Assembly: GCA_015065105.1 (NCBI GenBank)
Contig: SVQZ01000015.1
Span: 1-59,178 of the forward strand
Direction: 5' to 3'
DNA: 59,178 nt
Source: Oscillospiraceae bacterium
Lineage (GTDB): Bacteria > Bacillota > Clostridia > Oscillospirales > CAG-272
Part shown: piece after piece, positions 8,691-17,560 of the stretch
Numbering within the stretch: the first letter of the stretch is position 1
Layout: each line of letters begins with the position of its first letter
Notes under the pieces: model-generated
Seen by the model: only the letters and a program-made list of their open reading frames with translations
Told to the model about the DNA's origin: nothing
The model's database searches: none
Position numbers and translations under genes: made by a program

Positions 8691-8955
8691 GAAAATCTAT
8701 AAAAGGAGAAGCACGAGCAATTCGCCGACTTACTGCCATTATCGGCGCCTCGCTTGACTATATAATAATAATCCATTGTGTTTTTTGGGTGAAGACAAAA
8801 TGATAATTTCAAGAAAATAAGATGAATAACCCGTTTTATTGAAAATAATACCCTTTCTTCTTACATTATTTATAATAAAATTAAAAAAAATATATACAAA
8901 AACAATATTTTGTGATATAATTAATTTAAGTGTTTATATATGTAAGGAAAATCGT

Positions 8956-9705
8956 ATGGAAAATAAAAACGAAAATATCATAGCCGGCAGAAATGCGGTA
9001 AGAGAATTACTGCGCAGCGGCCGCGACGTTGATAAGGTATTGGTAGTTTCGGGACAGCAGGGCGGCTCCTTGGGTGAAATTATCGCTCTTGCAAAGAAGA
9101 ACGGCATTGTTGTAACCGAGATATCAAAGCAAAAAATGGATACCGTTGCAAAGGGCATCGTTCATCAGGGCGTATGTGCTTATGCATCCTCTGTAAGCTA
9201 TTCCACCGTTGAGGATATTTTAGCCGAGGCAGAGTCAAGAGGGGAAAAGCCCTTTATAGTAATTGCAGATGAAATAAATGACCCCCATAATCTCGGTGCC
9301 ATAATAAGATGTGCCGAGGGTGCGGGAGTTCACGGTGTTATAATTCCCAAGCACAGAAGCGTGGGACTCACAAGTGTTGTTGCAAAAGCAAGCGCAGGAG
9401 CGATAGAGCATATGCATATCGCCAAGGTAACAAATATCGCACGTACCGTAGATGAGCTTAAGGAAAAGGGTGTGTGGGTATTTGCGGCAGATATGGGAGG
9501 TCAGAACTATTACGATACCGACCTCAACTGTGCCTGCGCCATCGTCATGGGAAGCGAGGGCAAGGGTATAACCCGTCTTGTCCGTGAAAAGTGCGATGAG
9601 ATAATTTCAATACCCATGTACGGAAAGGTGAATTCCTTTAATGTTTCCACAGCCTGCGCCGTTCTTCTCTGCGAGGCGGCAAAGCAAAAGGCTTTAAACA
9701 AGTAA
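8956..9705 (+). CDS. rlmB: 23S rRNA 2'-O-ribose methyltransferase (TrmH/RlmB family)
   Basis: 249 residues from ATG at 8956, preceded by AAGGAAA; a longer in-frame start at 8839 runs through promoter-like AT-rich sequence and is rejected. An N-terminal SpoU substrate-binding domain (about 6-80, IIAGRNAVRELL) is followed by a SPOUT knot. Its motifs are ADEINDPHNLGAIIRCAEGAG (motif 1), VMGSEGKGI (motif 2) and NSFNVSTACAVLLCEA (motif 3). The family transfers a methyl group from SAM to the ribose of a guanosine in 23S rRNA. TATAAT at 8916 with an upstream TG (extended -10) is the likely promoter. The pseudo-ATPase gene follows at 41 bp. Confidence 0.93.
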   Translation: MENKNENIIAGRNAVRELLRSGRDVDKVLVVSGQQGGSLGEIIALAKKNGIVVTEISKQKMDTVAKGIVHQGVCAYASSVSYSTVEDILAEAESRGEKPFIVIADEINDPHNLGAIIRCAEGAGVHGVIIPKHRSVGLTSVVAKASAGAIEHMHIAKVTNIARTVDELKEKGVWVFAADMGGQNYYDTDLNCACAIVMGSEGKGITRLVREKCDEIISIPMYGKVNSFNVSTACAVLLCEAAKQKALNK

Positions 9706-9745
9706 CAGATACATTTATATATAATCAGGGAAAGGAGTGCGGAAT

Positions 9746-12319
9746 ATGTTCGGAAAAAAGAAGAAGAACCAAAATGACATTTCTGCTGAAGAATTGTTAG
9801 AGCAGTTAAAGGCGAATATCGAATTCGACAGTATAGAGCTGCCTGCAGATATTGAAAAACCCGATACCAAGCCCGCCGCAAAGCTCCCCACAGAGGAGGT
9901 TTTCGGCGAGACCGAAGAAATGGACGTAATTACCGAAGAGGTAACCGGGGCAAAAGAGGAAGAGGAGGAAGAGGTGACCGAAAAGGCTGCCGAGACCGAA
10001 AAGCCTTCCTCCGAGCCGGAAGAAAATGAGGCTCCCGAGGCGGCTGACGAGGTAAAAGAGGACGAAATGGGAGATACCAAGGAAAACGAGGTGGTTTCCA
10101 CCAAGGAGTTTTCCGCAGTTGACACCCCCGTTCCCACCGCAGAATACGATACTGCAGAGCTTGATCTCACCCCCGAGGAAAAGCTGAGCGATTCCGAGGT
10201 AGATGCTTTGATGAAAAAGTATCTTTCGGATGCCGAATACGAAGAGGTGCTCCGTACCCGTAACGATTCAATTGACGAGGATTTTGCGGCTCATATCTCC
10301 GAGGCAGAGGAATACGTAAGCAGTATTGAAAGCGAAATAGAAAAGGACGGACCCGCTGAGCCCGCAACAGCAACACAGAAGGTAATATCAGAGCTTGACC
10401 TCTCTTCGGCAGGCGGTGCAGACGAGCAGTTTGACGAGACCGACGTAAACCTCATGATAGCCTTCGGTATGCAGGACGAGCTTGAGGAAAAGTTAGGCGA
10501 TGAGAGTGCCCAGATGGTAAAGGAAGCTCTTGACAAGGATGCCCAGACCTTTGCTCAGGCAAAGAGAAAGGACGAAACTCCCGCCGAGATCGACCGTAAT
10601 ATGGAATTTGAATCCTCCTCACAGATAAAAGAGGTATTCAACATATACAAAAAGCAGTACCGTAATATACTTATCAGATTTTATTGCAGCCTTGCGGCTC
10701 TCGTTGCGGTATTCATATTTGAAAACTTCACCGCTTTGGGCGGTAAGTTCCCCACATGGCTTGACCCCCAGGTATTCCCGGTAATAGCATCGATGGTGTC
10801 GCTCCAGCTTCTGCTTTTGGCGTGTATCCCCGTTATAAAGCCTGTTTTAAGGGGCTTCGGTTCGCTCTTCAAGGGCAAGCCCACCTCGGGAAGTCTCCTT
10901 TCGGTAGCACTTCTTTTGTCGGTTTGTTATCATATAGCTATCTGCTTCGTTTACCGTGGCGGAGAAATGGTATTCTGTAACGTACCTCTTGTACTCTGCA
11001 TAATCTTTACCGTTCTCTCCGAGCTCTTTACCTTAAAGAGGGATATATTCACCTTTAATATAATTTCATCAAAGCGCGTTAAGCACGTTATCGCAAAGAT
11101 GCCGGAGGATCAGGCAGAATTGGAGCATGAGATATTCGACGAATATATCGACGAGGATTCCTCCATATTCCGTGTAAGCAAGGCAAGCTTTGTTGACGGC
11201 TTTTTCAGAAGAACAAGGGAATATTCGGGCAACAAGAGCGTTCTTGGCATCATAATCGCCATCAGTCTTGTTATCTCCGCTTTCTTCCTTGTATTTACAG
11301 GCTTCATGCAGCATGACTGGGCTCTTGCGGTACGCAATGCCTATATTGCATTACTTATTACAACTCCCGTTTCCGCCTTTGTTACGTTCTCTTATCCCAT
11401 GTACCGTGCGGCAAAGGTATCCTTTGAAAACGGAAGCGCCATAGTTGGCGAATCCAGCCTTGAGGAATATTCGAATGCAGGCGCTATCTCCTTTGACGAC
11501 CGCGACGTATTCCCTTCAAACAAGGTTAAGGTCACAGGCATCAAGATATACGGAAATAACCGTATCGACCGTGTTATCTTTAACGTTGCAAGTCTTTTCA
11601 AGGTGCTCGGCGGTCCTCTTTGCGACGTATTCAATATTGCTACCAAGGAATTCGAGTGCTCTGATGACGTTGAGATAGTTGATATCTCCGCAGACGGTAT
11701 CGAGGCTGTTATCAGCGGTAAGCATATCTTCTACGGTAAGGCGTCCTATCTTCACAAGAACAATTTCGAGCCCGTTTACGAGCGTGACGACGAAAAGATA
11801 GAGTTCTCGGGAGAGGCGAGCATTTCCTACCTTGTATGTAACGACGAGGTTGCCGCAAAGATATACGTTCATTATTCGATGGATCCCGATTTCGTATCTA
11901 TCACCAAGCAGCTTCATAATGCGGGAATGTGTATCGGTATCAAGTCCTTTGATCCCAATATCGATGATACACTTCTTGCAAAGCATATTAACCTTTCAAA
12001 GTATGCAGTCAAGATCCTTAAGTGCCATCACACAAGCGAAAAGACTGTAACCGAGGAAAGAAGCGACAGCGGTATCGTATCAAAGAAGAATCCCAAGTCA
12101 CTTCTCAAAACTCTCGCCCTCTGCGACAGAGTAAATTCGGTAACAAGAACCTCTCTTCTCATCAAGGCACTTTCTATCCTCCTTGCATTTGCCCTTACCC
12201 TTTTCGCGGTCATCAAGGGACAGACCTCCTCCGACTTTGCAGGTCTTTATATTGCAGGCTACCAGATATTCTGGCTTATACCCGTCTGGATAATCACACT
12301 TTTCAACATTAAAAAATAA
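9746..12319 (+). CDS. Degenerate P-type-ATPase-like membrane protein with acidic N-terminus
   Basis: 857 residues from ATG at 9746 (AAAGGAG nine bases upstream). Residues 1-290 are very acidic and low-complexity (long Glu runs), probably disordered and cytoplasmic. The rest has the layout of a P1B-type ATPase. There are four membrane segments (about 305-450), a small loop, and two segments around 515-555 containing LLITTPVSAF where metal pumps have a Cys-Pro-Cys. A large soluble domain follows (about 575-800), then two C-terminal segments. The catalytic DKTGT is replaced by FDDRDVF near residue 584, TGD by KSFDPN near 735, and no GDGxND hinge is present. It should therefore not pump ions by the usual cycle. 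The role is unknown; sensing, scaffolding or regulation are possible. A terminator hairpin follows its stop codon. Confidence 0.75.
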   Translation: MFGKKKKNQNDISAEELLEQLKANIEFDSIELPADIEKPDTKPAAKLPTEEVFGETEEMDVITEEVTGAKEEEEEEVTEKAAETEKPSSEPEENEAPEAADEVKEDEMGDTKENEVVSTKEFSAVDTPVPTAEYDTAELDLTPEEKLSDSEVDALMKKYLSDAEYEEVLRTRNDSIDEDFAAHISEAEEYVSSIESEIEKDGPAEPATATQKVISELDLSSAGGADEQFDETDVNLMIAFGMQDELEEKLGDESAQMVKEALDKDAQTFAQAKRKDETPAEIDRNMEFESSSQIKEVFNIYKKQYRNILIRFYCSLAALVAVFIFENFTALGGKFPTWLDPQVFPVIASMVSLQLLLLACIPVIKPVLRGFGSLFKGKPTSGSLLSVALLLSVCYHIAICFVYRGGEMVFCNVPLVLCIIFTVLSELFTLKRDIFTFNIISSKRVKHVIAKMPEDQAELEHEIFDEYIDEDSSIFRVSKASFVDGFFRRTREYSGNKSVLGIIIAISLVISAFFLVFTGFMQHDWALAVRNAYIALLITTPVSAFVTFSYPMYRAAKVSFENGSAIVGESSLEEYSNAGAISFDDRDVFPSNKVKVTGIKIYGNNRIDRVIFNVASLFKVLGGPLCDVFNIATKEFECSDDVEIVDISADGIEAVISGKHIFYGKASYLHKNNFEPVYERDDEKIEFSGEASISYLVCNDEVAAKIYVHYSMDPDFVSITKQLHNAGMCIGIKSFDPNIDDTLLAKHINLSKYAVKILKCHHTSEKTVTEERSDSGIVSKKNPKSLLKTLALCDRVNSVTRTSLLIKALSILLAFALTLFAVIKGQTSSDFAGLYIAGYQIFWLIPVWIITLFNIKK

Positions 12320-12329
12320 ATGAGCGAAA

Positions 12330-12358
12330 ATGGGCGAAATCCTTTCGCCCATTTATCC
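12330..12358 (+). terminator. Hairpin after pseudo-P-type ATPase gene
   Basis: A perfect 10-bp stem ATGGGCGAAA / TTTCGCCCAT with a TCC loop, 10 bp after the stop codon. The T-tract is short (TTAT), so termination may be partial, allowing read-through into the radical SAM genes. Its position argues against the upstream start at 12320 for the next gene. Confidence 0.6.
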
Positions 12359-12379
12359 ATGTATAAACGAGGAAAAATT

Positions 12380-14227
12380 ATGATCTCTGATAAAATTTTA
12401 AAGCGCGTTTCAAAGCCCGGAAGATATATAGGCGGAGAATACGGACAGATCTTAAAGGATAAAAAGGATATTAAATGCCGCTGGGCATTCTGTTTTCCCG
12501 ACACCTATGAAATAGGCATGAGTAATTTGGGTATGCGTATCCTTTACGGCTCACTTAACAGCTATGGTGATATCTGGTGTGAGCGATGTTATGCTCCCTG
12601 GGAGGATATGCAGAAGGAAATGAGGGAGAACAATATTCCTCTCTGGGCTCTCGAGAGCGGCGACCCCTTAACCGAATTTGATATCGTGGCATTTACGTTA
12701 CAGTATGAGCTCTGCTATACTAACGTTCTTTTGATGCTTGAGCTTGCAGGCCTGCCTCTTATGGCAAGGGACAGAGATGAAAGCTGTCCCATTATAATCG
12801 GCGGCGGCCCCTGCGCGTATAACGCGGAGCCTGTAGCGGATTTCTTTGACATATTCTCTATCGGTGAAGGCGAGGAGGCTCTGCCGGAATTATCCCGTCT
12901 TTATATCGAAATGAAGGATAACGGAAGCTATACCCGTGAAGGCTTTCTTCATGCGGCGGCAAAGCTTGAGGGCTTCTACGTTCCCTCCCTCTACGAGGTC
13001 AGCTATAACGAGGACGGCACGATAAAGGAATACAAGCCTAAATATGAGGATATTCCCGTAAAGATAAAGAAGAGAATAGTCCAAAATATGGACGAGGCAT
13101 ATTTCCCCGAAAGGGTAGTCATGCCCTATATCGAAACCGTCCATGACAGGATAATGCTCGAGGTATGCCGCGGCTGTTACAGAGGATGCCGTTTCTGTCA
13201 GGCAGGAAACCTTTTCAGACCTGTCCGCAGAAGATCTGCAGATACCTTGAACGAGCAGGCAAAAACACTTTTCAAAAACTGCGGATATGATGAAATTTCG
13301 CTTACATCCTTATCGATAAGCGACTATCCTTATCTTGAGACCCTCTGCGACGAGCTGTTATGCTGGACAGAGGACAAGAAGATAGGTCTTTCACTTCCTT
13401 CGCTCCGTATCGACTCCTTCTCAAAGGAGCTTATGGAAAGAATATCCTCGGTACGTTCCTCGGGACTTACCTTTGCCCCCGAGGCAGGAACCCAGCGCCT
13501 TCGTAACGTTATAAACAAGGGTGTCTGTGAAGAGGATCTCATGAAGGCGGCAAAGATAGCCTATGACGGAGGCAAAAGCTCGGTCAAGCTTTACTTTATG
13601 ATGGGTCTTCCCACAGAACAGCTTGAAGACCTTGAAGGAATTGCACAGATGGCTGAGCACGTGATAGACGCTTATTATCAGAACCCCGACCGTAAGAAGG
13701 GAAGCCGTCCTCCTCAGGTAACGATCTCTGTTGCAAGCTTTATTCCCAAGCCCTTTACCGCTTTCCAGTGGGAGCCGCAGGATAAGCTGCAGGTCCTTCT
13801 TGACAAGCAGAAGTATTTAGGATCAAAGATAACCAACCGTAAGATAAAATACAATTGGCACGAGGCAAAGGTTTCCCGTCTTGAGGGTGTTTTCGCAAGA
13901 GGTAACCGTAAGCTTTCAAAGGCTATTCTTGAAGCACACAAGCAGGGACTTATGTTTGACAGCTGGGACGAATACTTCAACTATGACAAATGGATGCAGG
14001 TATTTGAAAAATGCGGTATAGACCCCTCGTTCTATGCTAACCGCAGCTACGGCGAGGATGAGGTCCTTCCCTGGGATATCATCGATATCGGTGTAACAAA
14101 GGAATTCTTACTCAGAGAAAAGAAGGCGGCTTATGCCGAAAAGGTTACACCCAACTGTGTTGAAAAATGCTCCGGATGCGGCGCAAATAAATTGGGAGGT
14201 GAAAATTCATGCTGCCCCAAAGCATAA
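12380..14227 (+). CDS. B12-binding radical SAM protein (TIGR03960 type)
   Basis: 615 residues from ATG at 12380 (GAGGAAAA upstream). The N-terminal half contains a cobalamin-binding-like Rossmann region (about 60-170, FTLQYELCYTNVLLMLELAG ... IIGGGPCAYNAEPVADFFDI). The radical SAM domain starts near residue 255 with CRGCYRGCRFCQAG, the CX3CX2C motif that holds a 4Fe-4S cluster. A Cys-rich tail (CSGCGANKLGG...CC) may bind another metal or cluster. Proteins of this family almost always accompany a DUF2344 protein, as here with a 19-bp overlap. They are often found with ribonuclease G or ribosomal protein genes and are thought to modify a ribosome- or RNA-linked target, but the substrate is not established. 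Confidence 0.9.
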   Translation: MISDKILKRVSKPGRYIGGEYGQILKDKKDIKCRWAFCFPDTYEIGMSNLGMRILYGSLNSYGDIWCERCYAPWEDMQKEMRENNIPLWALESGDPLTEFDIVAFTLQYELCYTNVLLMLELAGLPLMARDRDESCPIIIGGGPCAYNAEPVADFFDIFSIGEGEEALPELSRLYIEMKDNGSYTREGFLHAAAKLEGFYVPSLYEVSYNEDGTIKEYKPKYEDIPVKIKKRIVQNMDEAYFPERVVMPYIETVHDRIMLEVCRGCYRGCRFCQAGNLFRPVRRRSADTLNEQAKTLFKNCGYDEISLTSLSISDYPYLETLCDELLCWTEDKKIGLSLPSLRIDSFSKELMERISSVRSSGLTFAPEAGTQRLRNVINKGVCEEDLMKAAKIAYDGGKSSVKLYFMMGLPTEQLEDLEGIAQMAEHVIDAYYQNPDRKKGSRPPQVTISVASFIPKPFTAFQWEPQDKLQVLLDKQKYLGSKITNRKIKYNWHEAKVSRLEGVFARGNRKLSKAILEAHKQGLMFDSWDEYFNYDKWMQVFEKCGIDPSFYANRSYGEDEVLPWDIIDIGVTKEFLLREKKAAYAEKVTPNCVEKCSGCGANKLGGENSCCPKA

Positions 14228-14817
14228 GAATTAAATTTCAGAAGGTCAACGTTTTAAAATTCATCTCTCACCTTGACCTCTGCCGTACAATGAAATCGGC
14301 ACTTCTTCGTGCAGGTGTTCCCGTTTGGTACACCGAGGGCTTCAACCCCCATCCCAAAATGGTATTCTCTCTCCCCCTTTCTATCGGAACAGAGAGCGAA
14401 TGCGAATACGTTGATATAAAAATAACCGAGGATATGCCCTTTGATGAAATAAAAGAGAGATTAACGGGCGCTCTTACCCCGGATATGGCAATACTTGACG
14501 TTTATGCTCCCGAAATGAAGTTTCAGGAAATAGGCTATGCCACATATGAAATTACCCCTTACCAAAGCTATGATCTATCCCCCTTATCAAAGGATGAGGT
14601 AAACATTGTAAAGCGTACCAAAAAGGGTGAAGCAACTGTCAACGTTAAGGATAGGATCGTTTCGGTAAGCGAAAATAACGGAAAGATATATATGATACTT
14701 TCCGCCGATACCGAACGCTTTGTAAACCCCGAGCATCTTCTTGCTCTTTGCCAAAGCGAAGACCACAGGATCGTGCGTAAGGAGGTTTACACAAGAGATA
14801 TGAAGATATTCAGATAG
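14209..14817 (+). CDS. Radical SAM-associated DUF2344 protein (TIGR03936)
   Basis: 202 residues, matching the TIGR03936/DUF2344 family: the N-terminus IRIKFQKVNVLKFISHLDL, the segment WYTEGFNPHPKMVFSLPLSIG and the GTESECEYVDI strand are typical. It overlaps the end of the radical SAM gene by 19 bp, which implies translational coupling and a shared complex or pathway. In some species the two are fused. The family resembles a tRNA- or RNA-binding fold but no activity is assigned. The sequence after it (14818-14920) holds only a GC-rich run and the ABC-F leader. Confidence 0.9.
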   Translation: MLPQSIRIKFQKVNVLKFISHLDLCRTMKSALLRAGVPVWYTEGFNPHPKMVFSLPLSIGTESECEYVDIKITEDMPFDEIKERLTGALTPDMAILDVYAPEMKFQEIGYATYEITPYQSYDLSPLSKDEVNIVKRTKKGEATVNVKDRIVSVSENNGKIYMILSADTERFVNPEHLLALCQSEDHRIVRKEVYTRDMKIFR

Positions 14818-14920
14818 CGGGGAGCCCCCGCCGGCAAGAATCGGGTGTGAAGCATAGTATAAACTTTTCGTTTAATGCCCGAAATATTATAACTAAAAAC
14901 ATATAAAGGAAAATAGATAA

Positions 14921-16522
14921 ATGATATCAACAAACGACCTTTCACTCCAGTACGGAGGAAGAACACTTTTCAAAAATGCAAATTTAAGCTTTACTCCCGG
15001 CAACTGCTACGGTATTATCGGTGCAAACGGCGCGGGTAAATCCACACTTTTAAAGATCCTTTCCGGTGAAATCGAGCAGACAAGCGGTGAGGTCAACCGC
15101 GACCCCAAGGAAAGAATCTCGGTTTTAAAGCAGGACCACTTTATGTTTGACGAGCATACCGTTCTCCATACGGTTATTATGGGTAACACCGAGCTCTGCG
15201 ATATTATGGAAAAGAAGGAATATTACTATTCCAAGGAGGAAATGACCGAGGAAGAGGGTATGATCCTTTGTGAATTGGAGGAACGCTTTGCGGAAATTGA
15301 CGGCTGGACCGCAGAATCTGATGCGGAAATTCTTCTCAACAGTCTCGGCATCAATTCCGAATACCACTATATGCTTATGGGAGAAATATCTGCCGATATC
15401 AAGGTTAAGGTTCTTCTTGCCCAGGCACTTTTCGGAAATCCCGATATCCTTTTAATGGACGAGCCTACAAACCATCTTGATCTTGAGACAATTGCATGGC
15501 TTGAGAACTTCCTTATCGACTTTCCCAACACGGTTATCGTTGTATCCCATGACCGTCACTTCTTAAATAAGATCTGTACACATATCGTTGACGTTGACTT
15601 CGGTAAGATCACCACCGTTGTCGGTAACTATGACTTCTGGTTTGAATATACCCAGATAAGACAGCGCCAGATCAAGGAGCAGAACAAGAAGGCAGAGCAG
15701 AAGATCAAGGAATTACAGGACTTTATCTCCCGATTCAGCGCAAACGCATCCAAGCATAAGCAGGCTACAAGCCGTAAGAAATTGCTTGATAACATTACCC
15801 TTGAAGCGGAAGAGGTCTCCTCCCGCCGTTTCCCCTACATTGCATTTAAGCCCACCCGTGAGATCGGTAACGAGGTGCTTACCGTTACCAACCTTTCAAA
15901 AACCGTTGGTGACAGAAAGGTTCTCGATAACGTTTCCTTTATCATCCGTCCCGACGATAAGGTTGCCTTTGTTGGCAGCGACCCCGTTGCAAGAACAACA
16001 CTTTTCTCGATTCTTGCAGGCGAAATGGAGCCTGATGAGGGTGAGATCAAGTGGGGCGTAACCACCTCCCAGTCCTATTTCCCCACCGACAATTCCAAAT
16101 ACTTTGACGGTTGCGAGGATTCGCTTATAGACTGGGTACGTAATTACAGCGACCTTGTTTACGAGGCAGACGTCCGCGGCTGGCTCGGCAGACTTTTATT
16201 CTCGGGCGACGAAGCAAACAAGAGTGCGAAGGTTCTCTCCGGCGGTGAAAGAGTCAGATGTATGCTCTGCAAGATGATGCTTGAGGCCGCAAACGTTCTT
16301 ATTATGGACGAGCCCACCGACCATCTTGACCTTGAATCTATTCAGGCTCTCAATAAGGGGCTTTGCGACTTTACCGAAACGATTCTCTTCTGTTCTCACG
16401 ACCACCAGTTTACACAAACTGTAGCAAACAGAATTATCGACGTAACTCCCGGCTCTTTCTATGATAAGCAGACCGATTATGACTCCTACGTTGAGGAAAT
16501 GCTTATTAAGACCGAGGCATAG
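14921..16522 (+). CDS. ABC-F ATPase, YbiT-like, with a degenerate second site
   Basis: 533 residues, two ABC domains joined by a basic linker (about 245-300) and no membrane segments, as in ABC-F translation factors. Overall it follows E. coli YbiT (HTVLHTVIMGNTELCDIMEKK, SRFSANASKHKQATSRKK). Domain 1 has a perfect Walker A (GANGAGKST) and Walker B (ILLMDEPTNHLD), but its signature is MGEISADIKVK rather than LSGGQ, as is also loose in YbiT. Domain 2 keeps VLSGGE and VLIMDEPTDHLD but its Walker A is GSDPVARTT, with GK replaced by AR. So one composite ATP site looks complete and the other looks dead. Probably acts on the ribosome. A ribosome binding site AAAGGAAAA precedes the start. Confidence 0.92.
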   Translation: MISTNDLSLQYGGRTLFKNANLSFTPGNCYGIIGANGAGKSTLLKILSGEIEQTSGEVNRDPKERISVLKQDHFMFDEHTVLHTVIMGNTELCDIMEKKEYYYSKEEMTEEEGMILCELEERFAEIDGWTAESDAEILLNSLGINSEYHYMLMGEISADIKVKVLLAQALFGNPDILLMDEPTNHLDLETIAWLENFLIDFPNTVIVVSHDRHFLNKICTHIVDVDFGKITTVVGNYDFWFEYTQIRQRQIKEQNKKAEQKIKELQDFISRFSANASKHKQATSRKKLLDNITLEAEEVSSRRFPYIAFKPTREIGNEVLTVTNLSKTVGDRKVLDNVSFIIRPDDKVAFVGSDPVARTTLFSILAGEMEPDEGEIKWGVTTSQSYFPTDNSKYFDGCEDSLIDWVRNYSDLVYEADVRGWLGRLLFSGDEANKSAKVLSGGERVRCMLCKMMLEAANVLIMDEPTDHLDLESIQALNKGLCDFTETILFCSHDHQFTQTVANRIIDVTPGSFYDKQTDYDSYVEEMLIKTEA

Positions 16523-16527
16523 ATCTT

Positions 16528-17352
16528 ATGGAGCCCAAAATAGTTACAACGACCTCGGTATTTCCAAAGGGATATTCCGCGCAAAAAGCTATTGAGATTC
16601 TTTCGGCTATCGGCTTTGATGCCCTTGATATGGCTTTTGATTACTGGGTATATTCAAAGGAATCTCCGTTTTTATCCGACAACTATTTAAAATGGGCAGA
16701 GGAGCTGAGGGAGCTTTCGGAAAAGCAGGGCATCCCTTATACCCATTCTCATTGCCCCGGGGGTGCGGACAGCGGCGATATTATAGGACGAACGATAAAG
16801 GCGGCAAGCATTTTAGGTGCAAGATACATGGTGCTTCACCCCATGTACCGCGAAGAGGATCAGAGTGAGATAACCGACCCCGAGCGCTTTATCAAGCTGA
16901 ATGCAGAATATACAAGGCCTTGGATCGAAGAAGCCGTAAAGCATGATATAATAATTCTTTCGGAAAATCTTGATACGGGGGCAAGCATTGATCCGCGAAA
17001 TATAGCGGAGCTTGTCCGCGAAATAGATTCTGAAAATTTCGGCTGGTGCTTTGACGTAGGCCACGCAAATTGCTTTGGGTATAAGCCGGATATACTTACA
17101 AAATGCGAGATCGTCCCCCTTTCACTTCATATCCATGACAATTACGGCGATTATGACGATCACTATATCCCCGGTAAAGGGAACGTGGATTGGAATGAGT
17201 TTACCCAAGTGTTAAAAAAGACGGGCTACTGCGGAGACTGTGTTCTTGAGGCTCACAGCCAGGCAAAGGAAGCACAGGAAAATGAACGTCCCGCTATTCT
17301 TTCCGCCCTTTTAGACGCAGGAAAAGAAATACGCAAAAATATGTCGGTATAA
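16528..17352 (+). CDS. Sugar phosphate isomerase/epimerase-like TIM barrel
   Basis: 274 residues of the xylose isomerase-like TIM-barrel superfamily (PF01261). Metal-binding positions are recognisable: Glu in LSENLDTG (about 150), Asp and His in GWCFDVGHANCFG (about 175-185), the HIHDNYGDYDDHYIPGKG segment (about 208-225) and Glu in CVLEAHS near 240. Such enzymes interconvert keto- and aldo-sugars or epimerise them; the substrate cannot be read from sequence. It starts 5 bp after the ABC-F stop and is probably translated from the same message. Cytoplasmic. Confidence 0.85.
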   Translation: MEPKIVTTTSVFPKGYSAQKAIEILSAIGFDALDMAFDYWVYSKESPFLSDNYLKWAEELRELSEKQGIPYTHSHCPGGADSGDIIGRTIKAASILGARYMVLHPMYREEDQSEITDPERFIKLNAEYTRPWIEEAVKHDIIILSENLDTGASIDPRNIAELVREIDSENFGWCFDVGHANCFGYKPDILTKCEIVPLSLHIHDNYGDYDDHYIPGKGNVDWNEFTQVLKKTGYCGDCVLEAHSQAKEAQENERPAILSALLDAGKEIRKNMSV

Positions 17353-17377
17353 AAATCAAAATAATTAAAAATAATTC

Positions 17378-17406
17378 TTGACAAACAGAAAATACTGTGA
17401 TATAAT
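17378..17406 (+). promoter_or_regulatory. Perfect-consensus promoter of the tRNA gene
   Basis: TTGACA (17378-17383), a 17-bp spacer and TATAAT (17401-17406), 31 bp before the mature tRNA 5' end, as expected for a strong stable-RNA promoter. Confidence 0.92.
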
Positions 17407-17437
17407 TCTTTGTACGCGAAATATTACAGTATATTTC

Positions 17438-17514
17438 GGGCCATTAGCTCAGTTGGTTAGAGCACCCGGCTCATAACCGGTAGGTCCAAGGTTCGAGTCC
17501 TTGATGGCCCACCA
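17438..17514 (+). tRNA. tRNA with CAU anticodon (Met or lysidine-type Ile2)
   Basis: A full cloverleaf: acceptor GGGCCAT/ATGGCCC, D-arm GCTC...GAGC, anticodon loop CTCATAA, T-arm CAAGG-TTCGAGT-CCTTG, discriminator A and an encoded CCA. It lacks the C1-A72 mismatch of initiator tRNA, so it is not tRNA-fMet. The C4-G69 and C5-G68 pairs match the E. coli determinants used by TilS to make lysidine in tRNA-Ile2, while elongator tRNA-Met there has U4-A69. I lean to tRNA-Ile2 but cannot exclude elongator Met. Pair 27-43 (C-T) is unpaired. It is a single-gene unit with its own promoter and terminator. Confidence 0.95.
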
Positions 17515-17515
17515 C

Positions 17516-17558
17516 GAAAAAAGTCTCTTTTGTCTTTTGGACAAAAGAGACTTTTTTT
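17516..17558. terminator. tRNA terminator
   Basis: A 14-bp perfect stem AAGTCTCTTTTGTC / GACAAAAGAGACTT with loop TTTTG and a run of seven Ts; the A-run before the stem makes it symmetric. It sits 6 bp after the tRNA CCA end. Confidence 0.93.
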
Positions 17559-17560
17559 GC

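Noticed and set aside
8537-8812. Short frames on both strands around 8.5-8.8 kb
   Set aside because: They overlap the terminator and repeat copy D and have neither ribosome sites nor domain-like sequence.
9746-12319. Functional P-type metal pump
   Set aside because: DKTGT, TGD and GDGxND motifs are all absent, so pump function is not supported.
12320-12379. Upstream start for the B12-radical SAM gene
   Set aside because: It would translate through a terminator-like hairpin; ATG at 12380 has GAGGAAAA in the right place.
14838-14870. Resemblance of TCGGGTGTGAAGCAT to the 91-bp array unit (TCGGGCATGAAGTAT)
   Set aside because: The match is short and lacks the inner dyad, so I do not call it a repeat copy.
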